Below are positions 45,098 through 53,516 of a stretch of 64,000 bases of DNA, one piece after another; position 1 is the stretch's first letter, and each line of letters opens with the position of its first letter. The DNA comes from Sporosarcina sp. ANT_H38. Lineage in GTDB: Bacteria; Bacillota; Bacilli; Bacillales_A; Planococcaceae. The stretch is taken from positions 1 through 64,000 of the forward strand of contig NZ_VOBC01000006.1 in NCBI RefSeq assembly GCF_008369195.1, in the 5' to 3' direction. Made by a program: the position numbers and the translations under genes. The notes under the pieces are model-generated. The model did not search any database. It saw only the letters and a program-made list of their open reading frames with translations, and was not told the origin of the DNA.

Positions 45098-46330
45098 ATG
45101 AAACCCATACGGATTTTTACGCCCGATATTGAGTTACTTGGAGAGATCAGCAATTATGAATCACTCTTTTTTGTACGCTCATTTCACGGCATCGGTGACC
45201 TAGAGTTACGTATCAACAGATACAAAAATTACACTGACACTCTGCAAAAAGGGAACATCATTGTTGTCGGGAACGATAAGCATAAATGTTACAAAATTGA
45301 ACATAGAGCTATTGATCTCGACGAAGCTGGCAAAGTAACTGAAAACTGGCTAATCAAAGCGCTCGAATTAAAAATCGTCACTAGCGAAGCTATTGCACTA
45401 CCACCTTCCCACACGGCCAATGATAATAAATCAGCATCGGCGGAAACGGTTATGAAGCATTATGTCAATGGAAATATAATAAACCCTGTAGATCCTTCGC
45501 GTAAAGTTGCCGAACTGGTATTGGCATCTGACTTAAATCGAGGTCCACATATTTCATGGCAATCAAGGTTTAAGGTCGTTGCGGAAGAACTATCAGAAAT
45601 GTCGTCATTGACGGGTGTTGGCTGGGGTGTTCGAGTTGATTACGCGCTACGGAAATTGGTGTTAGATGTTGCCGAAGGTCGGGATTTATCCGTTAACCAA
45701 AACGTAAATTCACCTGTGATTTTTTCTCCACAATTCGATAATATTAAAAATATGCACTACGTTGATTCAGACTTGAATTACAAAAACGTAGCTTACGTAG
45801 CCGGACAGGGCGAAGGTGTGGACAGGCGTGTAATTGTAGTTGGTACGGATACTGGATGGAATAGGAGAGAATTATTTGTAGATGCTCGGGATATCGAAGA
45901 AATAGATGACGACGAAAACCCAATTCCTGAACATATCATCATACAAAGATTAACCGACCGTGGATTACAAAAGCTTGCTGAATATACTCAGGAAAAATTC
46001 TTGGAAGCGCAGATTATGACGCCTGTAAAAACTGTCGACATCGAAAAACAAACGCATTTTGCGACGCAGTTTCAGATTGTCGAATCCGTAAAAGTGACGG
46101 AGGCATTTGCATCCTCTTTCGTATATGAACAAGACTACGATTTAGGTGATATTGTGACTATCCAAAATAAAGATTGGGGTGTTACGCTCGATGCGCGGAT
46201 CACTGAGATAAAAGAGGTTTATGAGCCTGGTGGATTTCAGTTAGAAGCGACATTCGGAAATAGCAGACCAACGTTGATTAGTAAAATTAAACAGGAATTA
46301 GCCGGTATGAAAACGGAACTTACAAGATAG
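45098..46330 (+). CDS. Tail tip protein, ReqiPepy6 Gp37-like (Tal-type)
   Basis: A 410-aa protein (IRIFTPDIELLGEISNYESL, SFHGIGDLELRINRY; ANDNKSASAETVMKHYVNG) resembling the Gp37-like N-terminal domain of tail-associated proteins. No peptidase domain is visible. Behind AGGAGGTGA. Confidence 0.8.
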   Translation: MKPIRIFTPDIELLGEISNYESLFFVRSFHGIGDLELRINRYKNYTDTLQKGNIIVVGNDKHKCYKIEHRAIDLDEAGKVTENWLIKALELKIVTSEAIALPPSHTANDNKSASAETVMKHYVNGNIINPVDPSRKVAELVLASDLNRGPHISWQSRFKVVAEELSEMSSLTGVGWGVRVDYALRKLVLDVAEGRDLSVNQNVNSPVIFSPQFDNIKNMHYVDSDLNYKNVAYVAGQGEGVDRRVIVVGTDTGWNRRELFVDARDIEEIDDDENPIPEHIIIQRLTDRGLQKLAEYTQEKFLEAQIMTPVKTVDIEKQTHFATQFQIVESVKVTEAFASSFVYEQDYDLGDIVTIQNKDWGVTLDARITEIKEVYEPGGFQLEATFGNSRPTLISKIKQELAGMKTELTR

Positions 46331-46344
46331 GAGGTCGGTTTCAA

Positions 46345-46701
46345 ATGAATGTAACAGATTCAGAAATGGTAAGAGCAAAGGGGATTCCTGTACCGCAATA
46401 TTTCAATGAGAAAACGGGTAGATTTGAACCTATTACTGGTCGAAACGGAGCGAATGCGTTTATCGAAAAAGGGCGAGTCGTTAAAGACTATTTTGAAGGT
46501 ACGGAAACGGTGACTAAAACGTACGACACACCGATGTTCGGATTCGGGATAGTTAATGACGGTGTAGCAGATTTAACGTTCACTATAAACGGAATGCGGA
46601 TTCCAGTAAGGGAAAATGAAGGGTGGGATGACCTTTTCGAACCCTTTACAACCGTCACGATTAATGCGACCAATCCATTTAGAGCGGTGGTGAGGGAATG
46701 A
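46345..46701 (+). CDS. Hypothetical tail protein
   Basis: A 118-aa beta-rich protein (GIPVPQYFNEKTGRFEPITG; GIVNDGVADLTFTINGMRIP). Coupled by ATGA to the collagen-like fibre gene. Probably a fibre-connecting part; not recognised by name. Confidence 0.65.
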   Translation: MNVTDSEMVRAKGIPVPQYFNEKTGRFEPITGRNGANAFIEKGRVVKDYFEGTETVTKTYDTPMFGFGIVNDGVADLTFTINGMRIPVRENEGWDDLFEPFTTVTINATNPFRAVVRE

Positions 46702-47504
46702 GTTGGAGTAAGACTGTACCACAAGGACCGAAAGGTGAAACGGGATTGACGGCTTATCAAATCGCGGTAAACGGCGGATTTGTAGGAACGGAAGCCGAAT
46801 GGTTATTGTCGCTTGAAGGGGCTAAAGGGGAACCTGGCATAGACGGAACAGGAAGTGGAACGGTGTCATCTGTAAACGATATCGAACCGGATGCAAATGG
46901 AAACGTCGTTCTACCATTACCACCGGAACCGGATTTGAGTGGATTAGCAACGAAAGTTGAATTACGATTGCACGAAGCTAAAATAGCATCCTCGACAGAA
47001 CTTGGACACGTAAAAGTTGGTCAAAATTTATCTATTGGGTCGGATGGCAAGCTTAATGCTAGTGGTGGTACAGTTCCGGATGCATCAACAACCGTCAAAG
47101 GCATCGTTAAACTCAATGATGCCCTAAACAGCAGTTTGACAACTGAAGCAGCTACGGCTAATGCGGTAAAACAGGTGAATGATTTGAAGGCTAATAAAGC
47201 GCAAGAGAGTCAAATCATCATTACACTCCAAAATGGGTGGGGAGGAAATCTTAGGTGTTATAAAAACCAATTCGGTGTCGTTCAACTCTTTGGCATGGTA
47301 ACTGTTGGTTCACTCCCATCGGGGACAATAGCAACGCTCCCAATTGGATACCGTCCAGTAAATGCACACTTTTTTAGTTCGCCGACAGCTTCAACTGCCA
47401 CTGACGGACGTACTATGGAATTACTACTCAGACCGGATGGTACTATAACTCCTAATGCGACCCCACTTAAAAATGTTTATATAGAAAACTCGTTCAGATT
47501 ATAG
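46698..47504 (+). CDS. Collagen-like tail fibre protein
   Basis: A 268-aa protein: GPKGETGLTAYQIAVNGGFV and GTEAEWLLSLEGAKGEPGID are the collagen/AxxIAVxxGFxGTEAEWL motif of phage fibres. The C-terminal module (TTVKGIVKLNDALNSSLTTE onward) repeats the end of the gene at 44089. Probably adsorption to the cell surface. Confidence 0.8.
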   Translation: MSWSKTVPQGPKGETGLTAYQIAVNGGFVGTEAEWLLSLEGAKGEPGIDGTGSGTVSSVNDIEPDANGNVVLPLPPEPDLSGLATKVELRLHEAKIASSTELGHVKVGQNLSIGSDGKLNASGGTVPDASTTVKGIVKLNDALNSSLTTEAATANAVKQVNDLKANKAQESQIIITLQNGWGGNLRCYKNQFGVVQLFGMVTVGSLPSGTIATLPIGYRPVNAHFFSSPTASTATDGRTMELLLRPDGTITPNATPLKNVYIENSFRL

Positions 47505-47520
47505 TGAGGAGGTTTAATGT

Positions 47521-47856
47521 ATGAGGAAGAAAGTACTGAAAGTAGACGAAAATGGATATCTATTATTCGGAGAAGACGGGTCTATAGAGCCTGTAGGATT
47601 TAACGAAGAAGATAAACCGATATATGAAATTCTGGACGGTTACGTTGATACACCCTTACCGACAGACGAAAAAGGTTGGCAACTCCCTTTTTATCTTCCC
47701 AGATGGACAGGGGAAGAATGGGTTGAAGGTAAATCTCAATCGGAATTCGACGAAGAAGCTTTTCTGGATGCGCTTATTCCAAGCGCTGAGGATATCGCAA
47801 ACGCTGAATTTGAAATAAAAATACTAAACATACTAATGGAGGTCGAATTAATATGA
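47521..47856 (+). CDS. Tail-fibre-associated protein
   Basis: A 111-aa acidic protein (DENGYLLFGEDGSIEPVGFN; FYLPRWTGEEWVEGKSQSEF). The pattern resembles small proteins after phage fibres (XkdW-like); not certain. Behind GAGGAGGTT. Confidence 0.6.
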   Translation: MRKKVLKVDENGYLLFGEDGSIEPVGFNEEDKPIYEILDGYVDTPLPTDEKGWQLPFYLPRWTGEEWVEGKSQSEFDEEAFLDALIPSAEDIANAEFEIKILNILMEVELI

Positions 47857-48023
47857 ACATCATACAAAAGAAATTGGTAGACTCATACACGGTTTTGGTT
47901 ATGGCTGAACGAATGACATTGGAAGAAGTGCCGGAAAGTAAGCTTGTCGGTGGCGTAGAACGTCCAATCCGCAGTGAAGTAGAAATTGAAATTGCTAATC
48001 GCACTATTGCGGCACTAGGCTAA
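47853..48023 (+). CDS. Small phage protein (CD1375-like)
   Basis: A 56-aa ORF (SYTVLVMAERMTLEEVPESK) that fits the YxVLVxxGxxTxExVP pattern of CD1375-type proteins. Behind TGGAGGTCG, 4-nt overlap with the previous gene. Confidence 0.6.
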   Translation: MNIIQKKLVDSYTVLVMAERMTLEEVPESKLVGGVERPIRSEVEIEIANRTIAALG

Positions 48024-48130
48024 TAAACGGAACACTGACGGCACCCATTGAAGTGTATTTTTTATGTCTAAATGCAGGAACGTGCGGGCGTTCTTTTTGT
48101 TTTCCAAAAAAATAAGGAGTGAGGTGGAGG

Positions 48131-48523
48131 ATGAGTGAGATGACAATTGGTTCGTCAATGTACGATACAGTGAAAAAGCATGATGAAGAAATCGCCGCAT
48201 TAAAAGAGTCAGAGCGATTGAATGATGAGCGGTTGAAGAAATTGGAAGATAACGCTGTAAAACTAGAAAATACCGTAATGTCCGAAAGTCGTGAAACACG
48301 AACTACGATGAAAGAACAGACGGAAAAGTTATTTACGATTGTGGACAAGGCAATGGGTTATCAATCCGAGCGTACATCTCAAACACATGAATTGAAAATG
48401 GCAAAGATAAGCATGTGGGCGACGGTTGTTTTTAAGGTCGGCGGTACTTTGGCAGCATTATTAAGTTCTGGTGGGATCTTGTATTACGTATTTGTGCATT
48501 TTATAACTGGAGGAGGAAATTAA
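48131..48523 (+). CDS. XhlA-like hemolysin family protein (lysis accessory)
   Basis: A 130-aa protein: an N-terminal coiled coil (MYDTVKKHDEEIAALKESER) and one C-terminal membrane helix (VGGTLAALLSSGGILYYVFV). XhlA works with holin and amidase in PBSX lysis. Start ATG 48131 behind GAGGTGGAGG. Confidence 0.82.
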   Translation: MSEMTIGSSMYDTVKKHDEEIAALKESERLNDERLKKLEDNAVKLENTVMSESRETRTTMKEQTEKLFTIVDKAMGYQSERTSQTHELKMAKISMWATVVFKVGGTLAALLSSGGILYYVFVHFITGGGN

Positions 48524-48524
48524 A

Positions 48525-48782
48525 TTGGGCGATAAACTAAAACAATATATTGGATTTATCGGGGGTGCTCTTGGGGGCATCCTTTTATTTTTGCAAGCCT
48601 TAGGAGTTGAGTTGGTACATTTTAATGATGGCTCAATTAACGCCTTCGTTGGCATGTTGTTGACATTCGTACCATTAATTTTAGTGGGATATGGAATCTG
48701 GAAGAATCAATATTTGGTTACGAAAAAGGCGAAATCACAGGAAAGAATGTTGAAACAACGGGGGTTGAAGAAATATGGCTAA
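48525..48782 (+). CDS. Holin
   Basis: An 85-aa protein with two membrane helices (YIGFIGGALGGILLFLQALG; AFVGMLLTFVPLILVGYGIW) and a basic tail, the phi-LC3/SPP1 holin layout. TTG start behind GGAGGAGG. Overlaps the amidase by 8 nt. Confidence 0.85.
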   Translation: MGDKLKQYIGFIGGALGGILLFLQALGVELVHFNDGSINAFVGMLLTFVPLILVGYGIWKNQYLVTKKAKSQERMLKQRGLKKYG

Positions 48783-49512
48783 AATCAAGATAGACCCAGG
48801 ACATGGCGCTCACGATCCAGGTGCCTTAGGCAAGGACTCAAAAGAAAAAGATAATGTACTAAAAGTCGCTATAAGATTAAAAACATTACTCGAAAACCAT
48901 GGCCATACCGTAAGCCTGACCCGTTCTACAGATGTCTTTATACCTCTATCAGAACGTGCGAAACAGGCTAATAACTGGGGCGCGGATTACTTTGTTAGTC
49001 TGCACAATAACGCAGCTACATCGAGCGCCACAGGCTTTGAAACGTTTATTCATAATGGACCTGTACAGAGTAAAACAATTGAATTTCAAAATGCTGTACA
49101 TGATGCAATTATTCAGGGAATCGGTATTCGTGATAGAGGTAAGAAACGTGCTGACTATGCAGTATTGCGTGACACGAAAATGCCAGCGGTGTTAATTGAG
49201 TATGCCTTTATCTCCAATGATAGTGATGAAAGAATCTTAATTAACGAAGTAGAGATGTTGGCACAGTTAACAGCCAACGGAATTGTTAATTATGCAGGAT
49301 CAAGTAAGCCAACTACACCACCAAAAGAGGAGGAAGTACGAATGTTCCAACCAAGTTCAGCAACACTTAAAACGGCTTATGAGCAATTCTTAACAGGTGC
49401 CATAAAAGACGGTACAATCGCTGACAAATGGTTAACGGCCTTTAAAGCGGACAAACTCTCGCTTGATGATGCGATTGCACTTAAAGTTATTGTTGATCAG
49501 CGCAAGAAATAA
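48775..49512 (+). CDS. N-acetylmuramoyl-L-alanine amidase (endolysin)
   Basis: A 245-aa Amidase_3 enzyme with zinc ligands His10 (DPGHGAHDPG), Glu24 and His77 (SLHNN) and catalytic Glu142 (VLIEYAFISN). A short linker leads to an unrecognised C-terminal wall-binding segment (FQPSSATLKTAYEQFLTG). No signal peptide, so release depends on the holin. Confidence 0.93.
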   Translation: MAKIKIDPGHGAHDPGALGKDSKEKDNVLKVAIRLKTLLENHGHTVSLTRSTDVFIPLSERAKQANNWGADYFVSLHNNAATSSATGFETFIHNGPVQSKTIEFQNAVHDAIIQGIGIRDRGKKRADYAVLRDTKMPAVLIEYAFISNDSDERILINEVEMLAQLTANGIVNYAGSSKPTTPPKEEEVRMFQPSSATLKTAYEQFLTGAIKDGTIADKWLTAFKADKLSLDDAIALKVIVDQRKK

Positions 49513-49527
49513 ATAAGACTAAAGTGA

Positions 49528-49567
49528 AAAGCGGTCCTCCACAGATTAGATTGTGGAAGGCCGCTTT
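49528..49567. terminator. Bidirectional terminator between endolysin and ligase genes
   Basis: AAAGCGG / CCGCTTT outer stem with inner CTCCACA / TGTGGAAG. T-rich on the minus side (TTTTCAC), so it serves both converging transcripts. Confidence 0.8.
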
Positions 49568-50333
49568 AATATTTAATCTCAACAATTTGCGGCAACCTCA
49601 ATTTACCACCGCTCGTCCAACCTCGTGATTTAACAGTAGCGGGAAAAGGGGGAGTCATTAATTTTAACAACTGCCTTATCTCCTTAGTGAATCCAATAAC
49701 AACGCTCCCTAAATAGATTCCCTCTATACTCTGCAACTGTACAGTAAGCGGTCCATGCGTAACCTTCGAGACAATCACATCATGATAACTCCAATTTATT
49801 ATCTTCCTCCAATTATCTGACCGAGTACCTCTTAGATAAGGTGTGTTTAGCCTTTTAGCAACAATACCTTCCATCTTATTTTCCTTCATTATCTCAAATA
49901 ATGATTCTCCATCTGTATATACATATGGCATTAAATTGATGTAGAGTGAATCAATTTCTGACAATACTTCAGTTAACAATGCTTTTCGCTCTTCTAATGG
50001 ATAATACTCCACCGATTTATTTTTATGCGAAATAATATCAAACGCCATATACTGAATGGGCTGCTCCATATTGCCACTGAATCGTGACATAGCTCCTGTG
50101 AAATTGTCAGGAGACTCTGTTCCTAGGGCGATTAACTCTCCGTCAAGTAGTGTGTCATTACCTCCGAAAAAGAGCTCAGGAAATCGACTAGTGGTTATGG
50201 TGCCATGACGAGTATAAGAATAGTCGTTACCAGTTAATAATCGAATACCATCAAACTTCGGCTCATATATCCAACCATCCTCTGAACTAACTTCCTCTTG
50301 ATATTCAAGAAGCATAGGTTTGATTAGCTTCAT
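49566..50333 (-). CDS. ATP-dependent DNA ligase (LigD ligase-domain type)
   Basis: A 255-aa minimal ligase. Motif I EPKFDGIR has the adenylated Lys26; LLDGELIAL is motif III-like, MEGIVAKR motif IV, and WRKIINW motif V, followed by a small OB-fold end. There is no polymerase or phosphoesterase domain. It overlaps the Ku gene by 4 nt (ATGA), so the pair forms one non-homologous end-joining unit. Cargo of the prophage, transcribed opposite to the lysis genes. Confidence 0.92.
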   Translation of the reverse strand: MKLIKPMLLEYQEEVSSEDGWIYEPKFDGIRLLTGNDYSYTRHGTITTSRFPELFFGGNDTLLDGELIALGTESPDNFTGAMSRFSGNMEQPIQYMAFDIISHKNKSVEYYPLEERKALLTEVLSEIDSLYINLMPYVYTDGESLFEIMKENKMEGIVAKRLNTPYLRGTRSDNWRKIINWSYHDVIVSKVTHGPLTVQLQSIEGIYLGSVVIGFTKEIRQLLKLMTPPFPATVKSRGWTSGGKLRLPQIVEIKY

Positions 50334-51097
50334 GCCCGTTTCTTTTGCTCTTTGATTGATGCAATACTTTTCTCCATAGCGTCCATTAAATTAATAACAT
50401 TCGATGGTTGTTCTGCATTCTTTGGTATTTTACTCTTAATTAACTTTTCTAAGCGAACACGATATTCATCTTGATACTTAGTAGGATCAAATTCGGCCGT
50501 TAATTGTTCAATTAGAGATAAGGCAATTTCTTTTTCTTTAGCTGTTAGTTTTGCGTCAGTTATTTTCGGTAAGTCAACAGTAGACCTAACCTCATCCGGA
50601 AAGTGTAATGTTTCTAAAACTAAATGGTCATTGAGAACACGAACTGCTGCAAGACGTTCCTTAGAGCGAATAGTTATCTTAGCAATGCCAATCTTCTTAG
50701 ACTTCGCAAGGGCTTCACGTAGTAGTGCATACGCTTTAGAGCCATTTGTATCTGCTGCTAAATAGTACGTCTTGTCAAAGTAGACAGGATCAATTTCTTT
50801 CAATTTAACGAATTCCACAATGTCCACAGCTTTTTCACCGATGTCACTGTTCAAACCATCTAATTCGGCATCCGTAATGACAGCGAACCTGTCTGTCGCA
50901 TACTCATAACCCTTTACAAGCGACTTAGAATCCACATTCTCATTACATACAGGACAAACCTTTTCCTGTTTAATTGGCATCTTACATTTATCATGAATCT
51001 GTCTTAGCTTAATTCCTTTGTCTTCCGTGGCTGCATGTAGCTTTACGGGAATTGTCACAAGCCCAAACGATATAGCACCTTTCCACACTGTGTGCAT
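50330..51097 (-). CDS. ku: Ku, DNA end-binding protein
   Basis: A 255-aa bacterial Ku core (HTVWKGAISFGLVTIPVKLH; RQIHDKCKMPIKQEKVCPVC; KGYEYATDRFAVITDAELDG). It forms a homodimer ring on DNA ends and recruits the ligase. Start ATG 51097 behind GAGGTGAT; the longer open frame upstream lacks a ribosome site. Confidence 0.94.
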   Translation of the reverse strand: MHTVWKGAISFGLVTIPVKLHAATEDKGIKLRQIHDKCKMPIKQEKVCPVCNENVDSKSLVKGYEYATDRFAVITDAELDGLNSDIGEKAVDIVEFVKLKEIDPVYFDKTYYLAADTNGSKAYALLREALAKSKKIGIAKITIRSKERLAAVRVLNDHLVLETLHFPDEVRSTVDLPKITDAKLTAKEKEIALSLIEQLTAEFDPTKYQDEYRVRLEKLIKSKIPKNAEQPSNVINLMDAMEKSIASIKEQKKRA

Positions 51098-51137
51098 ATA
51101 AATCACCTCATGGTTATTATCACCATTAAAAATAATT

Positions 51138-51166
51138 ACAATACATCCTGAATGTTCCGGTTGCAA
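51138..51166 (-). promoter_or_regulatory. Likely promoter of ku-ligase
   Basis: On the minus strand: TTGCAA (51166-51161), 17-nt spacer, TATTGT (51143-51138). SigA-like rather than the sporulation (SigG) type that controls ykoVU in Bacillus subtilis, which would mean expression in growing lysogens. Confidence 0.45.
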
Positions 51167-51210
51167 TAAGAACAATCGTTCGATATACTATTAAAAAAGG
51201 GGGAACGAGT

Positions 51211-51432
51211 GTGCGTAATCAATTAGTTAAGTCAATAAAGTATAGTGAATCATTGGATATGATGTATCTCGCAAAAGACGGTCAAATCAGCAAGCGAAGA
51301 ATCAATGTACTGCAGGTTGGCGAGGTATCATTCCGTGCATACTGTTTCTTACGTAAATCCAAACGTACTTTTACAATTGATAACATACTCGCACTCGTTC
51401 CCATCGTTACGAAAGAAAGCAGGGTAATCTAA
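51211..51432 (+). CDS. Single WYL-domain-like protein
   Basis: A 73-aa protein (SIKYSESLDMMYLAKDGQIS, RAYCFLRKSKRTFTIDNILA) with the SH3-like WYL pattern, without an HTH. GTG start behind GGGGGAACGAG. Divergent from ku. WYL domains bind nucleic acid or ligands and regulate stress responses. Confidence 0.65.
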   Translation: MRNQLVKSIKYSESLDMMYLAKDGQISKRRINVLQVGEVSFRAYCFLRKSKRTFTIDNILALVPIVTKESRVI

Positions 51433-51806
51433 TGCCGTTAATCCCATCTGAGGCGCACCCACATTTCGAGAAAATGATTTATTTACCAATGATCATTCAG
51501 ATTTTGGAGAGAGACAGGGAAACGATTGAAATTAGCCCGTTCAAATTGAAGGGGCCATATATCAATATTGTGGAAAGAGCACTAAAGACCGTCCGGTCTG
51601 ATTTAAAAGAAACGAATACTTATGCACGAAGCCATAACATGAAGTTAATTAAAAAGGGGAAAGACGGCACATTCACTGAGTATGTACTTATCCATAATGG
51701 ATATGAAGACATAAGGCGTTACTTAAACGTGCGGCTGCGTAATCGGACAGAAGAACTGATAAATGTGTACTTTGCTAAAATAGAAAACCCAAGTCTGAAA
51801 GGATGA
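51432..51806 (+). CDS. Hypothetical protein in the WYL/YolD cassette
   Basis: A 124-aa protein (FEKMIYLPMIIQILERDRET; LIKKGKDGTFTEYVLIHNGY). Overlaps the WYL gene by one base and the next gene by four. Function unknown; its neighbours suggest a DNA-damage-linked cassette. Confidence 0.6.
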   Translation: MPLIPSEAHPHFEKMIYLPMIIQILERDRETIEISPFKLKGPYINIVERALKTVRSDLKETNTYARSHNMKLIKKGKDGTFTEYVLIHNGYEDIRRYLNVRLRNRTEELINVYFAKIENPSLKG

Positions 51807-52075
51807 TGAAAATGACAGCAATCCCAAAACCACCAAAATCAAAGGTAGTGGCAGGACCGAAACTAACAGAAACTGACTTTCTTGAAATTGGCGAAAGAAT
51901 CGGGGAATCAAAGGAATTCAATGTAGAGGTAGTAGTTACAATATATGCTCAAAAGCGTTATGAGTCAGTTACGGGGATCGTTACAGAAATAGATGGTCAA
52001 CAAGGTAAACTGACGATGCAAGTAGGTTACGAAAGCATAAAAATCAACATGAATAATATTGTGAGCGTGAAATGA
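51803..52075 (+). CDS. YolD-like protein
   Basis: About 87-90 aa (YAQKRYESVTGIVTEIDGQQ, YESIKINMNNIVSVK), the small beta-barrel pattern of YolD-like proteins, which usually sit beside a Y-family polymerase. No polymerase is present here. Start may be 51803, 51806 or 51812. Confidence 0.6.
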   Translation: MMKMTAIPKPPKSKVVAGPKLTETDFLEIGERIGESKEFNVEVVVTIYAQKRYESVTGIVTEIDGQQGKLTMQVGYESIKINMNNIVSVK

Positions 52076-52225
52076 GATGTTATTTTTTAAAAGATAACAA
52101 GAAAAATAACTAATAAATGAAGTGGTGTAAAGCGGGGGATAGGCAAACCTGTGTTAAGTCATTTTAAACGTGTTCCTTCTATTATAGTGTGAAGCGCAGA
52201 AAAACCCTGAAATACCTAGTAACTT

Positions 52226-52244
52226 ATGGGCGGCATGATGTAAT
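52226..52244 (+). other. attR core of the prophage / probable attL of the next element
   Basis: ATGGGCGGCATGATGTAAT, identical to the groEL end. It lies in a 272-nt non-coding gap (52076-52347). The left part of the gap has the arm-like ATAACAAGAAA (52094-52104); the right part leads to the second integrase. Confidence 0.9.
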
Positions 52245-52296
52245 AACGAGAAAGAATCATTGATAAATAAGGGTTTTAAGAGCATCGTTATAACGC

Positions 52297-52317
52297 TTGA
52301 CCACTTTTTGACCACTT
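52297..52317 (+). repeat. Direct repeats, probable integrase arm sites of element 2
   Basis: TTGACCACTT occurs at 52297-52306 and 52308-52317 (period 11). Such TTGACCAC tandem repeats flank integrase genes of other Firmicute islands (from memory). They lie between the 19-bp repeat and the second integrase. Confidence 0.55.
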
Positions 52318-52347
52318 CAATATATAAAAAAATGCATAAGACTAATT

Positions 52348-53505
52348 TTAAAGAAGGTCTTTCATCAGTTTGCTAAACTGTTGGGAGGCCTTTTCTTCCA
52401 TGTTTTTTGTCATGTGTGCATAGATGTTCATTGTGGTATTAATATCGGTATGCCCTAGGCGTTGTTGAATTTCTTTCACACCTACTCCAGCTTCAATTAA
52501 TAGTGAAGTATGTGTATGGCGAAAACCATGAAGGGTAAAATGCTTTGTAATGTCAGTTTTGGATAATAAGCGTTGCAATCTTGTTGTAACAAGTTTTATT
52601 ACCATTGGAAACCCTTCTGCACCCGCAAAGATGAAATTTTCATCTTTATAAATAACACGATTTTTTAAAATATGCTCATTTTGTTTTACTTTGTGCTTTT
52701 TTAATAAGGAAATGATCAGGTCATCAATAATGATTGTCCGAATGGACCCTTTAGTTTTTGGAGAAAGGAGTGTATATTCTTTCTTATTGTTCTTCGGGTT
52801 GTAATAGGTTTTTGTAACGCGTAAACTTTTTTTATTCATATCGATATCACTCCACTTCAACGCAACCAATTCACCGATCCTAAGCCCAGTATAAGCTAAA
52901 GTGGTGAATATCAACATGTCGCTCTCCAATCCCTTCTCAGCAGTCACTTTTAAAAAGTGTGATAGCTCTTCCTTTTCTAGAAAGACTTCTTCTATACTTT
53001 CTGCTTCAATATCTGCAACTTCCATTTTCTTTTTTGGCATTTTAAAGTGATGGGTAGGGTTAGATTTAATTAGTTCTAAAGAGTGTGCATAGTTAAAAAT
53101 CATATTACCTGTACTATGAATGCTGTCTAAATAATTGGGACTATACTTTGCGCTTAATTCATCCAGGCGATCCTGATACATTTTTCTAGTAATGGAGGAC
53201 ATACGACGATTATTCCATACCTCGATTAAATGTTTAGCCGCAATTCGACGAGCACGAACACTACTTACTTTGGCTTGTTTCTCGTAATGCAGAAGCCAAT
53301 CATTTATAAAGTCACCAAAAGTTATTCTGGATTCATTTATTAGGTTACCATCTGCAATATCTTTCTCCATTTGAGATGCTGCTAGTTGTGCTTGTTTTTT
53401 AGATGAAAAAGTTGATCTTGTAATTTGCTTGCGATCTCCACTAATTGGGTCCCGTGCGTTCACCGTAAAACTCCATTTACCGTTTCTTTTTCGAATATAA
53501 GCCAT
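52348..53505 (-). CDS. Tyrosine integrase of element 2
   Basis: A 385-aa integrase: AP2-like N-terminal domain (MAYIRKRNGKWSFTVNARDP), core-binding domain, and catalytic residues in LAYTGLRIGELVALKWSDID, HGFRHTHTSLLIEAG and LGHTDINTTMNIYAHMT. Start ATG 53505 behind GAGGTG. Orientation and distance to the 19-bp repeat mirror those of the first integrase. Confidence 0.93.
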   Translation of the reverse strand: MAYIRKRNGKWSFTVNARDPISGDRKQITRSTFSSKKQAQLAASQMEKDIADGNLINESRITFGDFINDWLLHYEKQAKVSSVRARRIAAKHLIEVWNNRRMSSITRKMYQDRLDELSAKYSPNYLDSIHSTGNMIFNYAHSLELIKSNPTHHFKMPKKKMEVADIEAESIEEVFLEKEELSHFLKVTAEKGLESDMLIFTTLAYTGLRIGELVALKWSDIDMNKKSLRVTKTYYNPKNNKKEYTLLSPKTKGSIRTIIIDDLIISLLKKHKVKQNEHILKNRVIYKDENFIFAGAEGFPMVIKLVTTRLQRLLSKTDITKHFTLHGFRHTHTSLLIEAGVGVKEIQQRLGHTDINTTMNIYAHMTKNMEEKASQQFSKLMKDLL

Positions 53506-53516
53506 TCCAATACACC

